DNA of 24,559 nt from UBA2658 sp964617335 (lineage in GTDB: Bacteria > Bacillota > Clostridia > Oscillospirales > Oscillospiraceae). The stretch spans positions 1-24,559 of the forward strand of contig CAZTXG010000027.1 in assembly GCA_964617335.1 (NCBI GenBank), given 5' to 3'. The position numbers and the translations under genes were made by a program. Of the stretch, positions 1-7,763 are shown piece after piece. The notes below the pieces were generated by a model, which did not search any database, had not been told where the DNA came from, and saw only the letters and a program-made list of their open reading frames with translations. The number at the start of each line of letters is the position of its first letter. Positions within the stretch are counted from its first letter, which is position 1.

Positions 1-80
1 CTGTTTTTGTCCACCAGCATTACTTTAGGGCTTGACTTCTAATAGTTAATCTTTCCATAAATTACGAAATTGAAAACAGT

Positions 81-116
81 TTGTTGTTGACTTAGGCCGC
101 ACTATTATAATACTAT
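81..116 (+). promoter_or_regulatory. Candidate sigma-A promoter for the SLH/L,D-transpeptidase gene
   Basis: Two overlapping readings are possible: TTGTTG (84-89), 16 nt, then TATAAT (106-111); or TTGACT (87-92), 18 nt, then TACTAT (111-116). Either would start transcription around 118-123, about 50 nt before the chosen start codon. A second TTGACT lies at 33-38 but has only a weak CATAAA at 17 nt. Nothing else is visible in the first 146 bases. Confidence 0.55.
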
Positions 117-167
117 ATTCTCGCGAATGTAAAGCAAATATTACCGATGGGATATGGGAGAGTACAT

Positions 168-2471
168 ATGAGGAAAAACACAGAAATTAGGCGGATTTTT
201 ACATTTTGTTTGGCACTTGTACTTATTTTTTCCCTTGGCAGCGGGGCTTTTGCCTTGGAATGGTCGGATTTTACCGATGTTTCCGGCCATTGGGCTGAGG
301 AAACTTTGAAAAAAGGCTTTGATGATGCCTTAATCAGCGGGTTTGAGGATATGACACTTCAACCTGACACTCCTATAACAACGGCCCAGATGATTACCGT
401 CTTGTGCCGTGTACTGGGTGCCACAGAAAAGGCAGATATATCGGCTCTGGGCATTTCTAGTGAGGCCTGGTATGCCGAGGATGCGGCAAAAGCCCTTTAT
501 CTTGGGCTTATTTCCGCTGGAACAGGAAATCTTGACGGGCCTATGAAAAGGCAGGATGCTCTTTCCATGATGGCAAAGGCCTTCGGCCTTATGATTTCCG
601 TGCCGGAGAGGGCCTATCTTGTGGATTCATATTCCGATGCCGGTTTGTTGCGCTCTGAAAACAGGGCGGCGCTGGAGGGGCTGCTGTCTAGAAAGCTGGT
701 GGAAGGTTTTGCAGGCAGCTTAAATGCCAACGGAGATATCACCCGTGCAGAATTTTTGACGGTTTTGTACCGGACAATACATAGCTATATAGAGCAGGGA
801 GCACTTTTGCCGGAGATGGGCGGCACCATGGTTAAAGGCAGCCTGAATCTTAACGGCAAGACCTTTGCCGGAAGCCTCTGGCTGGACTGTTCCGCTTCAA
901 GCGCTTCTTTTACAAATGTATCGGCTCCTTTTTCAGAGGTCATCATACTTGGCCATAGGCTAAACAGCCTTTCGGTTCAGGGAAACAGCGATATTGGGCA
1001 GATTAGCATAGAAAGCTCTGCCTATGATTTAAGCTTTGCTCCAGGAGCTGAGGCAAAGCTTGGTGTTTTGCGTCTGGGCGGTCAAGGCTCGGCGAAGCTT
1101 TCGGGTAAAAATATCATAGATGTCTATGTAACGGGCAAAAATAGCAATATCAGCCTTGACGGGGACTATGAGCTTTTGGTTCTTGGAGGGGCCTGCAATA
1201 CTGTGACTCTTTCTCCCAACACATCTATAAAAAACATCTCCGTTTTTGGTGAGGGCAACAGGCTGCTTCAAGAAGGCGGCAGGGAAGGCATAGCCCTTCC
1301 TGTGACCATTGACATAAACGGGAATAATAACAATTTGACACTTAATACCCAAGGAAAGGGCGTTACAGCCCTCACTGTTCAGGGTACAGGCAACAGCTTG
1401 GAAGGGGAGCTTTCCGATTTAGATAAGCTTGCTGTTTCCGCTACGGGGGCAAGACTTGATGTAAACTGCCGAGGGGCCGCTAAGGGCATTTCCGTTCAAG
1501 GGAGCGAAAACAGGCTGGATGTTAAGGCAGCTGATTCAATTGAGGGCAGCTTCGGCGGAAAAACCAACGAGATTTCCCTTGTAAGCGATGGCGAAATCAA
1601 TGTAGATTCTACAGGTCAGGCAGGCAGCCTAAGCCTGAACGCTCCGAAGATTTCTGACTTTTCCGCTCAGGGAGACTTTGTCAGCCTGCGGCTAAAGTCA
1701 GGAGGCGCTATCGGAAAGCTTTCTTTGGAGGGAAGGGGAAACCACCTTGTGGCGGAGGCGGATACGACTTTGGGCAGTGTTCTTATGGGCGGGGCGGAAA
1801 ATGTTCTCATCGTTGACGGCAGGGCAAAAAGCATTGGTGTTTCCGGCAGCAAGGCAAAAGTGGCCGGTGCCGGCCGGGCAGAAAGTATCACCGTGGATGC
1901 TTACGGAGCGGAGATTAGCCTCCAGGCAGACAGCCTTGTTAATGATAAAGGAAATATTAGTCCCGAGGAGGTTTTGAAGCTTGTTTCCAATGTGTATAGG
2001 GGAAATTTTACCCTCCAGTGGGCTAAGGAAAATGACTATCAGGATTACGAAAAGGAAATTTGGATTAACACAAAGGGATATTCCAGCAAGACAGGTTATC
2101 TTCTTTGGATAAACCTTGCTATGCAAAGGGTGAATATCTTTGAGGGGCATCAGGGGAACTGGAAGCTTGTTCGTGAGAGTATTGTGGGTACAGGAAGACC
2201 CGGCTCGCCTACCCGTCAGGGAGTGACTGTAACAAGCTATAAGCAGGCCGCAGGCTGGACAACATCGACTTACACTTGTAAGCCCGTTGTGGGGTTTTTC
2301 CCCGGCACCGGTTATGCCTTCCATTCACGGCTGTATTATCCAAACTCATCAAAGCTGAAGGACCCCGGCATCGGATATCCAATAAGCGCCGGCTGTATCC
2401 GAATGTATGACGAGGACATTAACTACATATTTAATAATATACCCTTAGGCTCAACAGTTATTATACACTGA
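168..2471 (+). CDS. Exported SLH-domain protein with beta-repeat region and C-terminal L,D-transpeptidase (YkuD) domain
   Basis: Likely a wall-bound enzyme that makes or remodels peptidoglycan cross-links, held by S-layer-homology domains. I start it at 168 rather than the in-frame ATG at 147 because GGGAG (156-160) sits 7 nt upstream; this gives 767 residues. Residues 1-29 are a signal peptide ending in AFA. Three SLH-like units follow: about 33-83 (FTDVSGHWAEE), 98-140 and 153-205 (DITRAEFLTVLYR). Residues about 215-590 are Gly/Asn-rich beta-strand repeats. The YkuD domain spans about 643-767, with the presumed catalytic Cys743 in SAGCIRM and the presumed partner His719 in YAFHSRLYY. The usual SHGC His is Ala here. 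It ends 27 nt before the deaminase gene and probably shares its transcript. The domain calls are firm; the substrate is inferred. Confidence 0.85.
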   Translation: MRKNTEIRRIFTFCLALVLIFSLGSGAFALEWSDFTDVSGHWAEETLKKGFDDALISGFEDMTLQPDTPITTAQMITVLCRVLGATEKADISALGISSEAWYAEDAAKALYLGLISAGTGNLDGPMKRQDALSMMAKAFGLMISVPERAYLVDSYSDAGLLRSENRAALEGLLSRKLVEGFAGSLNANGDITRAEFLTVLYRTIHSYIEQGALLPEMGGTMVKGSLNLNGKTFAGSLWLDCSASSASFTNVSAPFSEVIILGHRLNSLSVQGNSDIGQISIESSAYDLSFAPGAEAKLGVLRLGGQGSAKLSGKNIIDVYVTGKNSNISLDGDYELLVLGGACNTVTLSPNTSIKNISVFGEGNRLLQEGGREGIALPVTIDINGNNNNLTLNTQGKGVTALTVQGTGNSLEGELSDLDKLAVSATGARLDVNCRGAAKGISVQGSENRLDVKAADSIEGSFGGKTNEISLVSDGEINVDSTGQAGSLSLNAPKISDFSAQGDFVSLRLKSGGAIGKLSLEGRGNHLVAEADTTLGSVLMGGAENVLIVDGRAKSIGVSGSKAKVAGAGRAESITVDAYGAEISLQADSLVNDKGNISPEEVLKLVSNVYRGNFTLQWAKENDYQDYEKEIWINTKGYSSKTGYLLWINLAMQRVNIFEGHQGNWKLVRESIVGTGRPGSPTRQGVTVTSYKQAAGWTTSTYTCKPVVGFFPGTGYAFHSRLYYPNSSKLKDPGIGYPISAGCIRMYDEDINYIFNNIPLGSTVIIH
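810..1935 (+). repeat. Region coding for degenerate beta-helix-like protein repeats
   Basis: Inside the SLH/L,D-transpeptidase gene, about 375 residues carry a recurring pattern of a glycine turn, an asparagine and a short hydrophobic strand. Examples are FGEGNRLL, NGNNNNLTL, QGTGNSLEG, QGSENRLDV, EGRGNHLVA and GGAENVLIV, at irregular spacing of roughly 20-45 residues. The pattern suggests a right-handed beta-helix or similar solenoid acting as a stalk between the SLH anchor and the catalytic domain. The DNA itself is not a tandem repeat. Confidence 0.6.
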
Positions 2472-2498
2472 CGAAAAAGAAAAAATCGGAGGACTGAC

Positions 2499-2987
2499 AT
2501 GGACAAGCGCACAGGAAAGGACGACTATTATCTGGGCATCGCAGACGCGGTTTTAAACCGGAGCACCTGTCTGCGCAGGAAATACGGGGCAATTATCGTA
2601 AAGGCCGACGAGATTTTATCCACAGGCTATAACGGCGCCCCAAGAGGGAGAAAAAATTGCTCGGATATGGGGCATTGTACCCGTGAGCGGCTTAATATAC
2701 CCCCCGGGCAGCGCTATGAGCTTTGCAGAAGCGTTCACGCAGAGCAAAACGCCATAATCTCCTGCTCACGGCGGGATATGCTTGGGTCAACTCTGTATTT
2801 GGTGGGCAGGGACGCGAAAACCGGCGAGGTTATTCCGGCGGCATCCTGCTCTCTTTGCCGGCGGTTTATCTTAAACGCGGGGATAGAAAAAATTGTTTCC
2901 AGAATTTCCGAAGGTGAATTTGAGGTTGTTATGGCTTCTCAGTGGATTGAAAACGACGACTCTCTGCCGGAAATGACTGCTCTATAG
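2499..2987 (+). CDS. comEB: dCMP deaminase family protein (ComE operon protein 2 type)
   Basis: A cytosolic zinc deaminase expected to convert dCMP to dUMP, feeding dTMP synthesis. At 162 residues it has the expected family length. The zinc/catalytic motif HAEQNAI is at residues 80-86 (His80, Glu82), and CSLC at 117-120 gives the two zinc cysteines. The residue before the first cysteine is Ser where Pro is common (PCxxC). NGAPRG near residue 45 fits the substrate loop of the family. GGAGG at 2488-2492 lies 6 nt before the ATG. The gene follows the SLH/L,D-transpeptidase gene by 27 nt and ends in a strong terminator, so the two likely form a small operon without an obvious functional link. The gene symbol reflects homology to Bacillus comEB and does not imply competence. 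Confidence 0.88.
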   Translation: MDKRTGKDDYYLGIADAVLNRSTCLRRKYGAIIVKADEILSTGYNGAPRGRKNCSDMGHCTRERLNIPPGQRYELCRSVHAEQNAIISCSRRDMLGSTLYLVGRDAKTGEVIPAASCSLCRRFILNAGIEKIVSRISEGEFEVVMASQWIENDDSLPEMTAL

Positions 2988-3025
2988 AAACTAAGGGAAA
3001 AGCCAAAGCTTTTCCCTTAGTTTTT
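2988..3025 (+). terminator. Rho-independent terminator after comEB
   Basis: A perfect 13-bp stem pairs ACTAAGGGAAAAG (2990-3002) with CTTTTCCCTTAGT (3009-3021) around the loop CCAAAG. A run of T follows on the plus strand, and AAA upstream can extend the stem. Confidence 0.93.
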
Positions 3026-3230
3026 GTCTATGCAAAGCTTGTCTTATATTGCTGCAATTCTGAAATTACCGCTTATATAGCGGCAAACAGGCGGCAAGGC
3101 ATGATTTTTCAGTATTTTTAACTTTCCGGCAGAGGATAAATAGTTTAAAAGAGCTATCATCTTTATTTCAAATTAGCTGCTATGGAAAAGTTTAAGCGGG
3201 TTTTAAAAGTGTATTTTTCTTTAGACTGAC
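3026..3230. other. Intergenic stretch with no recognised gene
   Basis: This AT-rich segment lies between the comEB and nifJ terminators. I see no frame with a plausible ribosome-binding site and no clear RNA fold beyond short repeats such as GGCAAACAGGCGGCAAGGC. It appears to be a spacer between convergent units. Confidence 0.5.
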
Positions 3231-3266
3231 ATAAAAGGGCTCCGGCATAATCCGGAACCCTTTTAT
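3231..3266 (-). terminator. Terminator of nifJ
   Basis: ATAAAAGGG at 3231-3239 pairs with CCCTTTTAT at 3258-3266, and an inner TCCGG/CCGGA stem closes a 6-nt loop. The single internal position is C/A on the plus-strand RNA but U.G on the minus-strand RNA, so the hairpin pairs completely only in the nifJ transcript. The U-rich run lies at the end of the stem, so the tail is modest. A T-run downstream on the plus strand may also let it work the other way. Confidence 0.75.
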
Positions 3267-3305
3267 TAGTTTTTATCCTGAGGGATGTTTTTTAGAAATC
3301 TTGTC

Positions 3306-6300
3306 TTATTCGGCAGATTTTGTTTTCTGTGCTTCCTGCTGCCTTAAAAGTCCCTCGTATCTTTCTTTGGCCTGTTCCTCGGCTTTTTTAAACAGTTCGT
3401 CGGCTCTTTCGGGGAAGCTGAGCTTTAAGGAGGTGTAGCGCACCTCGCTGTTTATAAAGTCCTGATAGCTGCCGGTGGGGGCCTTGCTGTCTACTGTTAA
3501 AGGCTCCTCTTTTCTGGGGTCGAAGCGCAGCATATTCCAGTAGCCGCTTTCCACTGCCTGCTTTTCTGTGGCGATGGATTTGCCCATGCCGTTTTTGTTG
3601 CCGTGGTTTATGCAGGGGGCGTAGGCGATGATGAGGGAGGGGCCGTCATAGCTTTCTGCTTCGATTATGGCGTTTAAGGTTTGCTGATAGCTTGCGCCCA
3701 TGGAAATCTGAGCCACATAGATATAGCCGTAGGACATGGCAATCTGTGCCAAATCTTTCTTTTTTATAGATTTGCCTGCTGCGGCAAACTGGGCAACAGC
3801 CCCTGTGGGGGTTGCTTTTGAGGCTTGGCCGCCGGTGTTTGAGTATACCTCTGTATCAAATACCATGATATTGATGTTTTCGCCGGAGGCTAAAACATGG
3901 TCCAGACCGCCGAAGCCAATGTCATAGGCCCAGCCGTCGCCGCCGAATACCCAGAAGGAGGGCTTTACGAACATATCACGGTTTTTGTATAGCTTTGTGA
4001 GGAAGCCGAAGTCAGCGCAGGTTTCGCCGCAGCCTTCCAGAGCTTTTAAGATGGAGTTTTCAAGTTCCTCGGCTGTCTTTTTAGAGGCGGCCGCATCGTT
4101 TCTGGATTCAAGCCAATTGTTTGCAGCATCTTTGAGGTAGTCCGGTAAATTCGGATTCATGGCGGCTGTTTTTACCTGAGCGGCAACAAGCTCGCCCCGC
4201 TGCTTAACAGCATGGAGCATACCAAAGCCGAATTCGGCATTGTCTTCAAAGAGGGAGTTTGCCCAGGCAGGGCCGTGACCTTTGCTGTTTTTCGTGTAGG
4301 GGTAGCTGGGAGCGCTGCCGCCCCAGATGGAGGTGCAGCCGGTGGCATTTGCTATATACATCCTGTCGCCGTAAAGCTGGGTTATTAGCTTTGCGTAAGG
4401 AGTTTCGCCGCAGCCGGCGCAGGCACCGGAGAACTCCAGCAGGGGAGTGTTAAACTGGCTGCCCTTGACGGTTGTTTCCGCAAAGGGGAGAGCTTTTTCG
4501 CTGACGTTCTTATATGCGTAATTAAAGATTTCCTGCTCGGAAACTCTTTCCTCAAGAGGACTCATCTTAAGGGCCTTTTCCTTGGCGGGGCAGACGTTTA
4601 CGCAGGAGGAGCAGCCTGTGCAGTCAAGAACGCTGGGAATAATCGCAAACTGATAATCCTCGCAGCCCTTACCTCTCATCTGAACTGTCACTGTGCCTTC
4701 GGGAGCGCCTTCAAGCTCTTTTTTATCAAAGACGAAGGGACGGATAACAGCATGGGGGCAGACATAGGCACACTGGTTGCACTGGATGCAGTTTTCGGCT
4801 ATCCATGTGGGTACTTCAACTGCTATGCCGCGCTTTTCAAAGGCGGAGGTTCCGTTTGGAACTATGCCTGTGGCATAATCCAAAAAGGCGGAAACGGGAA
4901 GGCTGTCGCCTCGCATGGCATTTACAGGGGCAAGGATATTGTCCACATAGTCACGAGCGTGCTCAAGGCCGCCCTCTAAAAGACGAGCAGCAGCATCGGG
5001 AGAGGGATTTGCCCAGGAGTTGGGAATTGTAAGCTCGTGAACCTGCTCGATTCCGGCATCTACCGCGCGGTTATTCATATCCACAATCTTTTCGCCTTTG
5101 CGGCCGTAGGTTGTGCGTATGGCTTCCTTCATATATTTTATGGCATCAGCCTCGGGAAGAATCTTGGCAAGCTTAAAGAAGGCTGCCTGTAAAATGGCGT
5201 TGGTGCGGTTGCCGAGGCCAATTTCCCTTGCTATTTTGATGGCGTCCACAACATAGACACGCACATTGTTTTCGGCAATATATTTCTTCGCCGCGGCGGG
5301 CATATGCTCGGAGAGCTCTTCAATATTATAAGGACAGTTTATAAGGAAGGCTCCTCCGGGCTTTACATCCTGGGCCATATCATACTTGCCTAGATATGAG
5401 GGGTTGTGGCAGGCCACAAAATCGGCCTTTGAGACATAATAGGTGGATTTTATGGTGCTTTTGCCGAAGCGCAGATGGCTTATTGTTATGCCGCCGGACT
5501 TTTTGGAGTCATACTGGAAGTAGGCCTGAGCCTTTAGGTCTGTGTGGTCGCCGATTATTTTGATGGAGTTTTTGTTGGCACCGACGGTTCCGTCGGAGCC
5601 AAGACCCCAGAATTTGCAGGAGATAATGTCTTTTGGGGTTGTATCCGGATTTTCTGTTATGGGGATGGAGAGATTTGTCACATCGTCTACTATGCCTATG
5701 GTGAAGCCTTTTACAGGAGCTTCGGACTGGATGTTGCGGTAGGCAGAGATGATGGAGCCGGGGGTGACGTCCTTGGAGGATAGGCCATAGCGGCCGCCGT
5801 AGACGGGGACCTTGGAAAACTCCGTATCTGAAAGGGCGGAGACAACATCAACATACAAGGGCTCGCCAACGGCGCCGGGCTCCTTTGTGCGGTCGAGGAC
5901 TCCGATGGCCTTGACGGTTTTAGGAAGAACGGAAACAAGATGCTTAACGGAGAAGGGACGGTAGAGGCGAACCTTTACAAGGCCGACTTTTTCACCCTTT
6001 TCACAAAGATAGTCAACAACTTCCTCGGCTGCCTCACACATACTGCCCATGGCGATGATGACATGAGTGGCATCAGGGGCGCCGTAATAGTTGAAGGGCT
6101 TATAGTTGCTGCCTATGCGGGAGTTTACCTCGTTCATATAAGCTTCAACGACTTCGGGGATAGCCTCATAATTTTTGTTTGCCGCCTCACGAATCTGGAA
6201 GAAAATGTCGCCGTTTTGTGCTGTGCCGCGCAGGGCGGGATTGTAAGGATTGCTGGCTCTTTCACGGAACTCGTCTATTTTGTCGTAATCGACCATTTCG

Positions 6301-6875
6301 GCAAGCTCTTTATAATCCCAGACTTCGATTTTCTGCATCTCGTGGGAGGTGCGGAAGCCATCGAAGAAGTGGACAAAGGGGATGGAGGATTTTATTGTGG
6401 AAAGATGGGCAACAGCGCCCAGGTCCATGGCCTCCTGAGGACTGTTTGCACAAAGCATGGCAAAGCCTGTCTGACGGCAGGCGTATATGTCGGAATGGTC
6501 GCCGAAGATGGACAGGGCGTGGGTGGCTATCGTTCTGGCTGAAACGTGGATAACTGAGGGGAGCATTTCGGCCGCAATTTTATACATATTGGGAATCATG
6601 AGCAAAAGACCTTGGGAAGCGGTGTAGGTGGTTGTGAGAGCGCCCGCTGTAAGGCTGCCGTGAACAGCGCCTGCGGCTCCGCCCTCCGACTGCATTTCCA
6701 CGACATTTACTTTTTGTCCAAAAATATTTTCTTGTCCGTCAGCCGCCCATTTGTCGGCATATTCGGCCATGGTAGAGGACGGGGTTATAGGATATATAGC
6801 CGCGACCTCCGAAAAGGCATATGAAACGTGCGCCGCGGCAGTGTTGCCGTCCATAGTTTTCAGCGTTCTCGCCAT
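3306..6875 (-). CDS. nifJ: Pyruvate:ferredoxin (flavodoxin) oxidoreductase, single-chain
   Basis: Cytosolic oxidoreductase that converts pyruvate and CoA to acetyl-CoA and CO2 while reducing ferredoxin, a central step in clostridial fermentation. The start is set at 6875 because AAGGAG lies 9 nt before that ATG and directly abuts the ATG three codons upstream. The protein then begins MARTLKTMDGN, as PFORs do, and has 1189 residues, the usual length. The N-terminal pyruvate domain carries YPITPSSTMAE near residue 30. Two [4Fe-4S] ferredoxin motifs follow: CIQCNQCAYVCP (about 696-707) and CTGCSSCVNVCP (about 752-763). The thiamine-diphosphate domain is C-terminal, with CAGCGETPY near 820 and GGDGWAYDIG near 978. 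It stands alone between its own terminator and a long divergent spacer. All expected motifs are intact. Confidence 0.97.
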   Translation of the reverse strand: MARTLKTMDGNTAAAHVSYAFSEVAAIYPITPSSTMAEYADKWAADGQENIFGQKVNVVEMQSEGGAAGAVHGSLTAGALTTTYTASQGLLLMIPNMYKIAAEMLPSVIHVSARTIATHALSIFGDHSDIYACRQTGFAMLCANSPQEAMDLGAVAHLSTIKSSIPFVHFFDGFRTSHEMQKIEVWDYKELAEMVDYDKIDEFRERASNPYNPALRGTAQNGDIFFQIREAANKNYEAIPEVVEAYMNEVNSRIGSNYKPFNYYGAPDATHVIIAMGSMCEAAEEVVDYLCEKGEKVGLVKVRLYRPFSVKHLVSVLPKTVKAIGVLDRTKEPGAVGEPLYVDVVSALSDTEFSKVPVYGGRYGLSSKDVTPGSIISAYRNIQSEAPVKGFTIGIVDDVTNLSIPITENPDTTPKDIISCKFWGLGSDGTVGANKNSIKIIGDHTDLKAQAYFQYDSKKSGGITISHLRFGKSTIKSTYYVSKADFVACHNPSYLGKYDMAQDVKPGGAFLINCPYNIEELSEHMPAAAKKYIAENNVRVYVVDAIKIAREIGLGNRTNAILQAAFFKLAKILPEADAIKYMKEAIRTTYGRKGEKIVDMNNRAVDAGIEQVHELTIPNSWANPSPDAAARLLEGGLEHARDYVDNILAPVNAMRGDSLPVSAFLDYATGIVPNGTSAFEKRGIAVEVPTWIAENCIQCNQCAYVCPHAVIRPFVFDKKELEGAPEGTVTVQMRGKGCEDYQFAIIPSVLDCTGCSSCVNVCPAKEKALKMSPLEERVSEQEIFNYAYKNVSEKALPFAETTVKGSQFNTPLLEFSGACAGCGETPYAKLITQLYGDRMYIANATGCTSIWGGSAPSYPYTKNSKGHGPAWANSLFEDNAEFGFGMLHAVKQRGELVAAQVKTAAMNPNLPDYLKDAANNWLESRNDAAASKKTAEELENSILKALEGCGETCADFGFLTKLYKNRDMFVKPSFWVFGGDGWAYDIGFGGLDHVLASGENINIMVFDTEVYSNTGGQASKATPTGAVAQFAAAGKSIKKKDLAQIAMSYGYIYVAQISMGASYQQTLNAIIEAESYDGPSLIIAYAPCINHGNKNGMGKSIATEKQAVESGYWNMLRFDPRKEEPLTVDSKAPTGSYQDFINSEVRYTSLKLSFPERADELFKKAEEQAKERYEGLLRQQEAQKTKSAE

Positions 6876-7148
6876 GATTGTCATCTCCTTAAATGTTGTA
6901 ATGTTGTTTTACGTTTAAGGCACCTTTTGCGGTGCGGAGGAAGACTTCTTCTTAATGTATTATCAAGCAAAGGTATACATATAATTCCGCAATGCAAAAA
7001 ATATCTGTTTAAGCTTATTTTATCAGGCAAGTTAATTCTTGTAAACTATAATAATTACCAGTCTATTTGCCTTAATCGCGGGCTTTTTATCCTTAACATA
7101 TAAAATGGAGCGTGTTATGTGCTCAAGGTCTGTAACAAGAAAAAGGCC
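6876..7148. other. Divergent intergenic region between nifJ and the Asp23 gene
   Basis: AT-rich, with no supported coding frame. On the nifJ side a small hairpin GCACC/GGTGC (6920-6935) would lie in the nifJ leader, and AAGGAG is the nifJ ribosome-binding site. A TATAAT on the plus strand at 7047-7052 has no good -35 partner. I could not place a confident nifJ promoter on the minus strand. Confidence 0.45.
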
Positions 7149-7177
7149 TTGTGCTTTTTCCCACTTAGGGTTATAAT
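7149..7177 (+). promoter_or_regulatory. Candidate promoter for the Asp23-fakA operon
   Basis: A perfect -10 TATAAT (7172-7177) lies 17 nt after TTGTGC (7149-7154), which matches only the TTG of a -35. Transcription would start near 7184 and leave a leader of about 170 nt before the Asp23 gene. Confidence 0.5.
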
Positions 7178-7184
7178 GATTACT

Positions 7185-7353
7185 CATATGGCAAAACTGA
7201 TAAATGCCGATATATTATCTATTGCGGCATATGCGGCAGCCTTGCGGGACGCATAGTCTTTTTAAAGACTTTCCGGCAAAGCTTAAGAACGCTTTTTATA
7301 AATCCCCCGGTTCGGGCTATCTAAACTTATTTTTATCGAAAGGGGCTGACATC
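7185..7353 (+). promoter_or_regulatory. Long 5' leader of the Asp23-fakA transcript, with inverted repeats
   Basis: The leader holds a near-perfect palindrome AGTCTTT-TT-AAAGACT (7255-7270) and a TGCCG/CGGCA pairing around 7206-7230. No known riboswitch class is recognised. An open frame runs in from 7204 and is continuous with the Asp23 gene, but it has no ribosome-binding site and its first 50 codons do not resemble the family. Confidence 0.35.
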
Positions 7354-7707
7354 ATGATTAGAATCGAAAACGAGCTTGGTATGATTAGCATAACCAGCGA
7401 GGTATTCACGAATATCGCGGGAGAAGCGGCCACCAACTGCTTTGGCGTTAAAGGCATGGGCGCACGCTCTAAAACAGACGGTCTGGTTCATTTGCTGCGG
7501 CGGGAATCCATGTCCAAGGGCGTGAGTGTTCATTTTAATGAAGACGGCAGCATATCCATATCACTGCATATCGTTGTAGATCACGGCGTAAACCTTAGGG
7601 TTTTGGCAATGAGCATTATGAGCGAGGTCAGCTATAAGGTATCAACGGCTACGGGAGTTCCTGTTAAAGATGTGGACGTTTATATCGACTCTATGCACAT
7701 AAGCTGA
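7354..7707 (+). CDS. Asp23/Gls24 (YloU) family protein
   Basis: Small cytosolic protein of 117 residues, of the family named for alkaline-shock protein 23. Members often sit at or near the membrane and affect envelope stress responses; the biochemical role is unknown. ENELGMISITSEVFTNIAG at the start and the VDHGVNLRVLAMSIMSEV helix are typical. I chose the ATG at 7354 because AAAGGGG (7339-7345) lies 8 nt before it and the family signature starts right there. The gene is 56 nt upstream of fakA, the same neighbour pair as yloU-yloV of Bacillus. This context supports the assignment and suggests co-expression. Confidence 0.88.
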   Translation: MIRIENELGMISITSEVFTNIAGEAATNCFGVKGMGARSKTDGLVHLLRRESMSKGVSVHFNEDGSISISLHIVVDHGVNLRVLAMSIMSEVSYKVSTATGVPVKDVDVYIDSMHIS

Positions 7708-7763
7708 AGGCGCGGTATAATTGCGCTCAGGCGCGCCACATTTCTCCCGGAGGTGTTTGAATT

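Noticed and set aside
1698..2324. A 208-codon minus-strand frame within the SLH/L,D-transpeptidase gene
   Set aside because: Antisense shadow of a clear coding sequence; no ribosome-binding site or domain.
5940..6542. A 200-codon open frame on the strand opposite nifJ
   Set aside because: It is a shadow of the well-conserved nifJ coding sequence, with no ribosome-binding site and no recognisable protein features.
6885..7060. A Rex-type operator or clear promoter for nifJ
   Set aside because: GTTAATTCTTGTAAAC is only loosely similar to the Rex palindrome, and no -10/-35 pair on the minus strand had acceptable spacing.
7300..7325. GGTTCG resembling a tRNA T-loop
   Set aside because: No acceptor stem, D-arm or anticodon arm can be built around it.
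7204..7353. An in-frame N-terminal extension of the Asp23 gene from an ATG at 7204
   Set aside because: It has no ribosome-binding site and contains residues unlike the family, while AAAGGGG sits correctly before the ATG at 7354.
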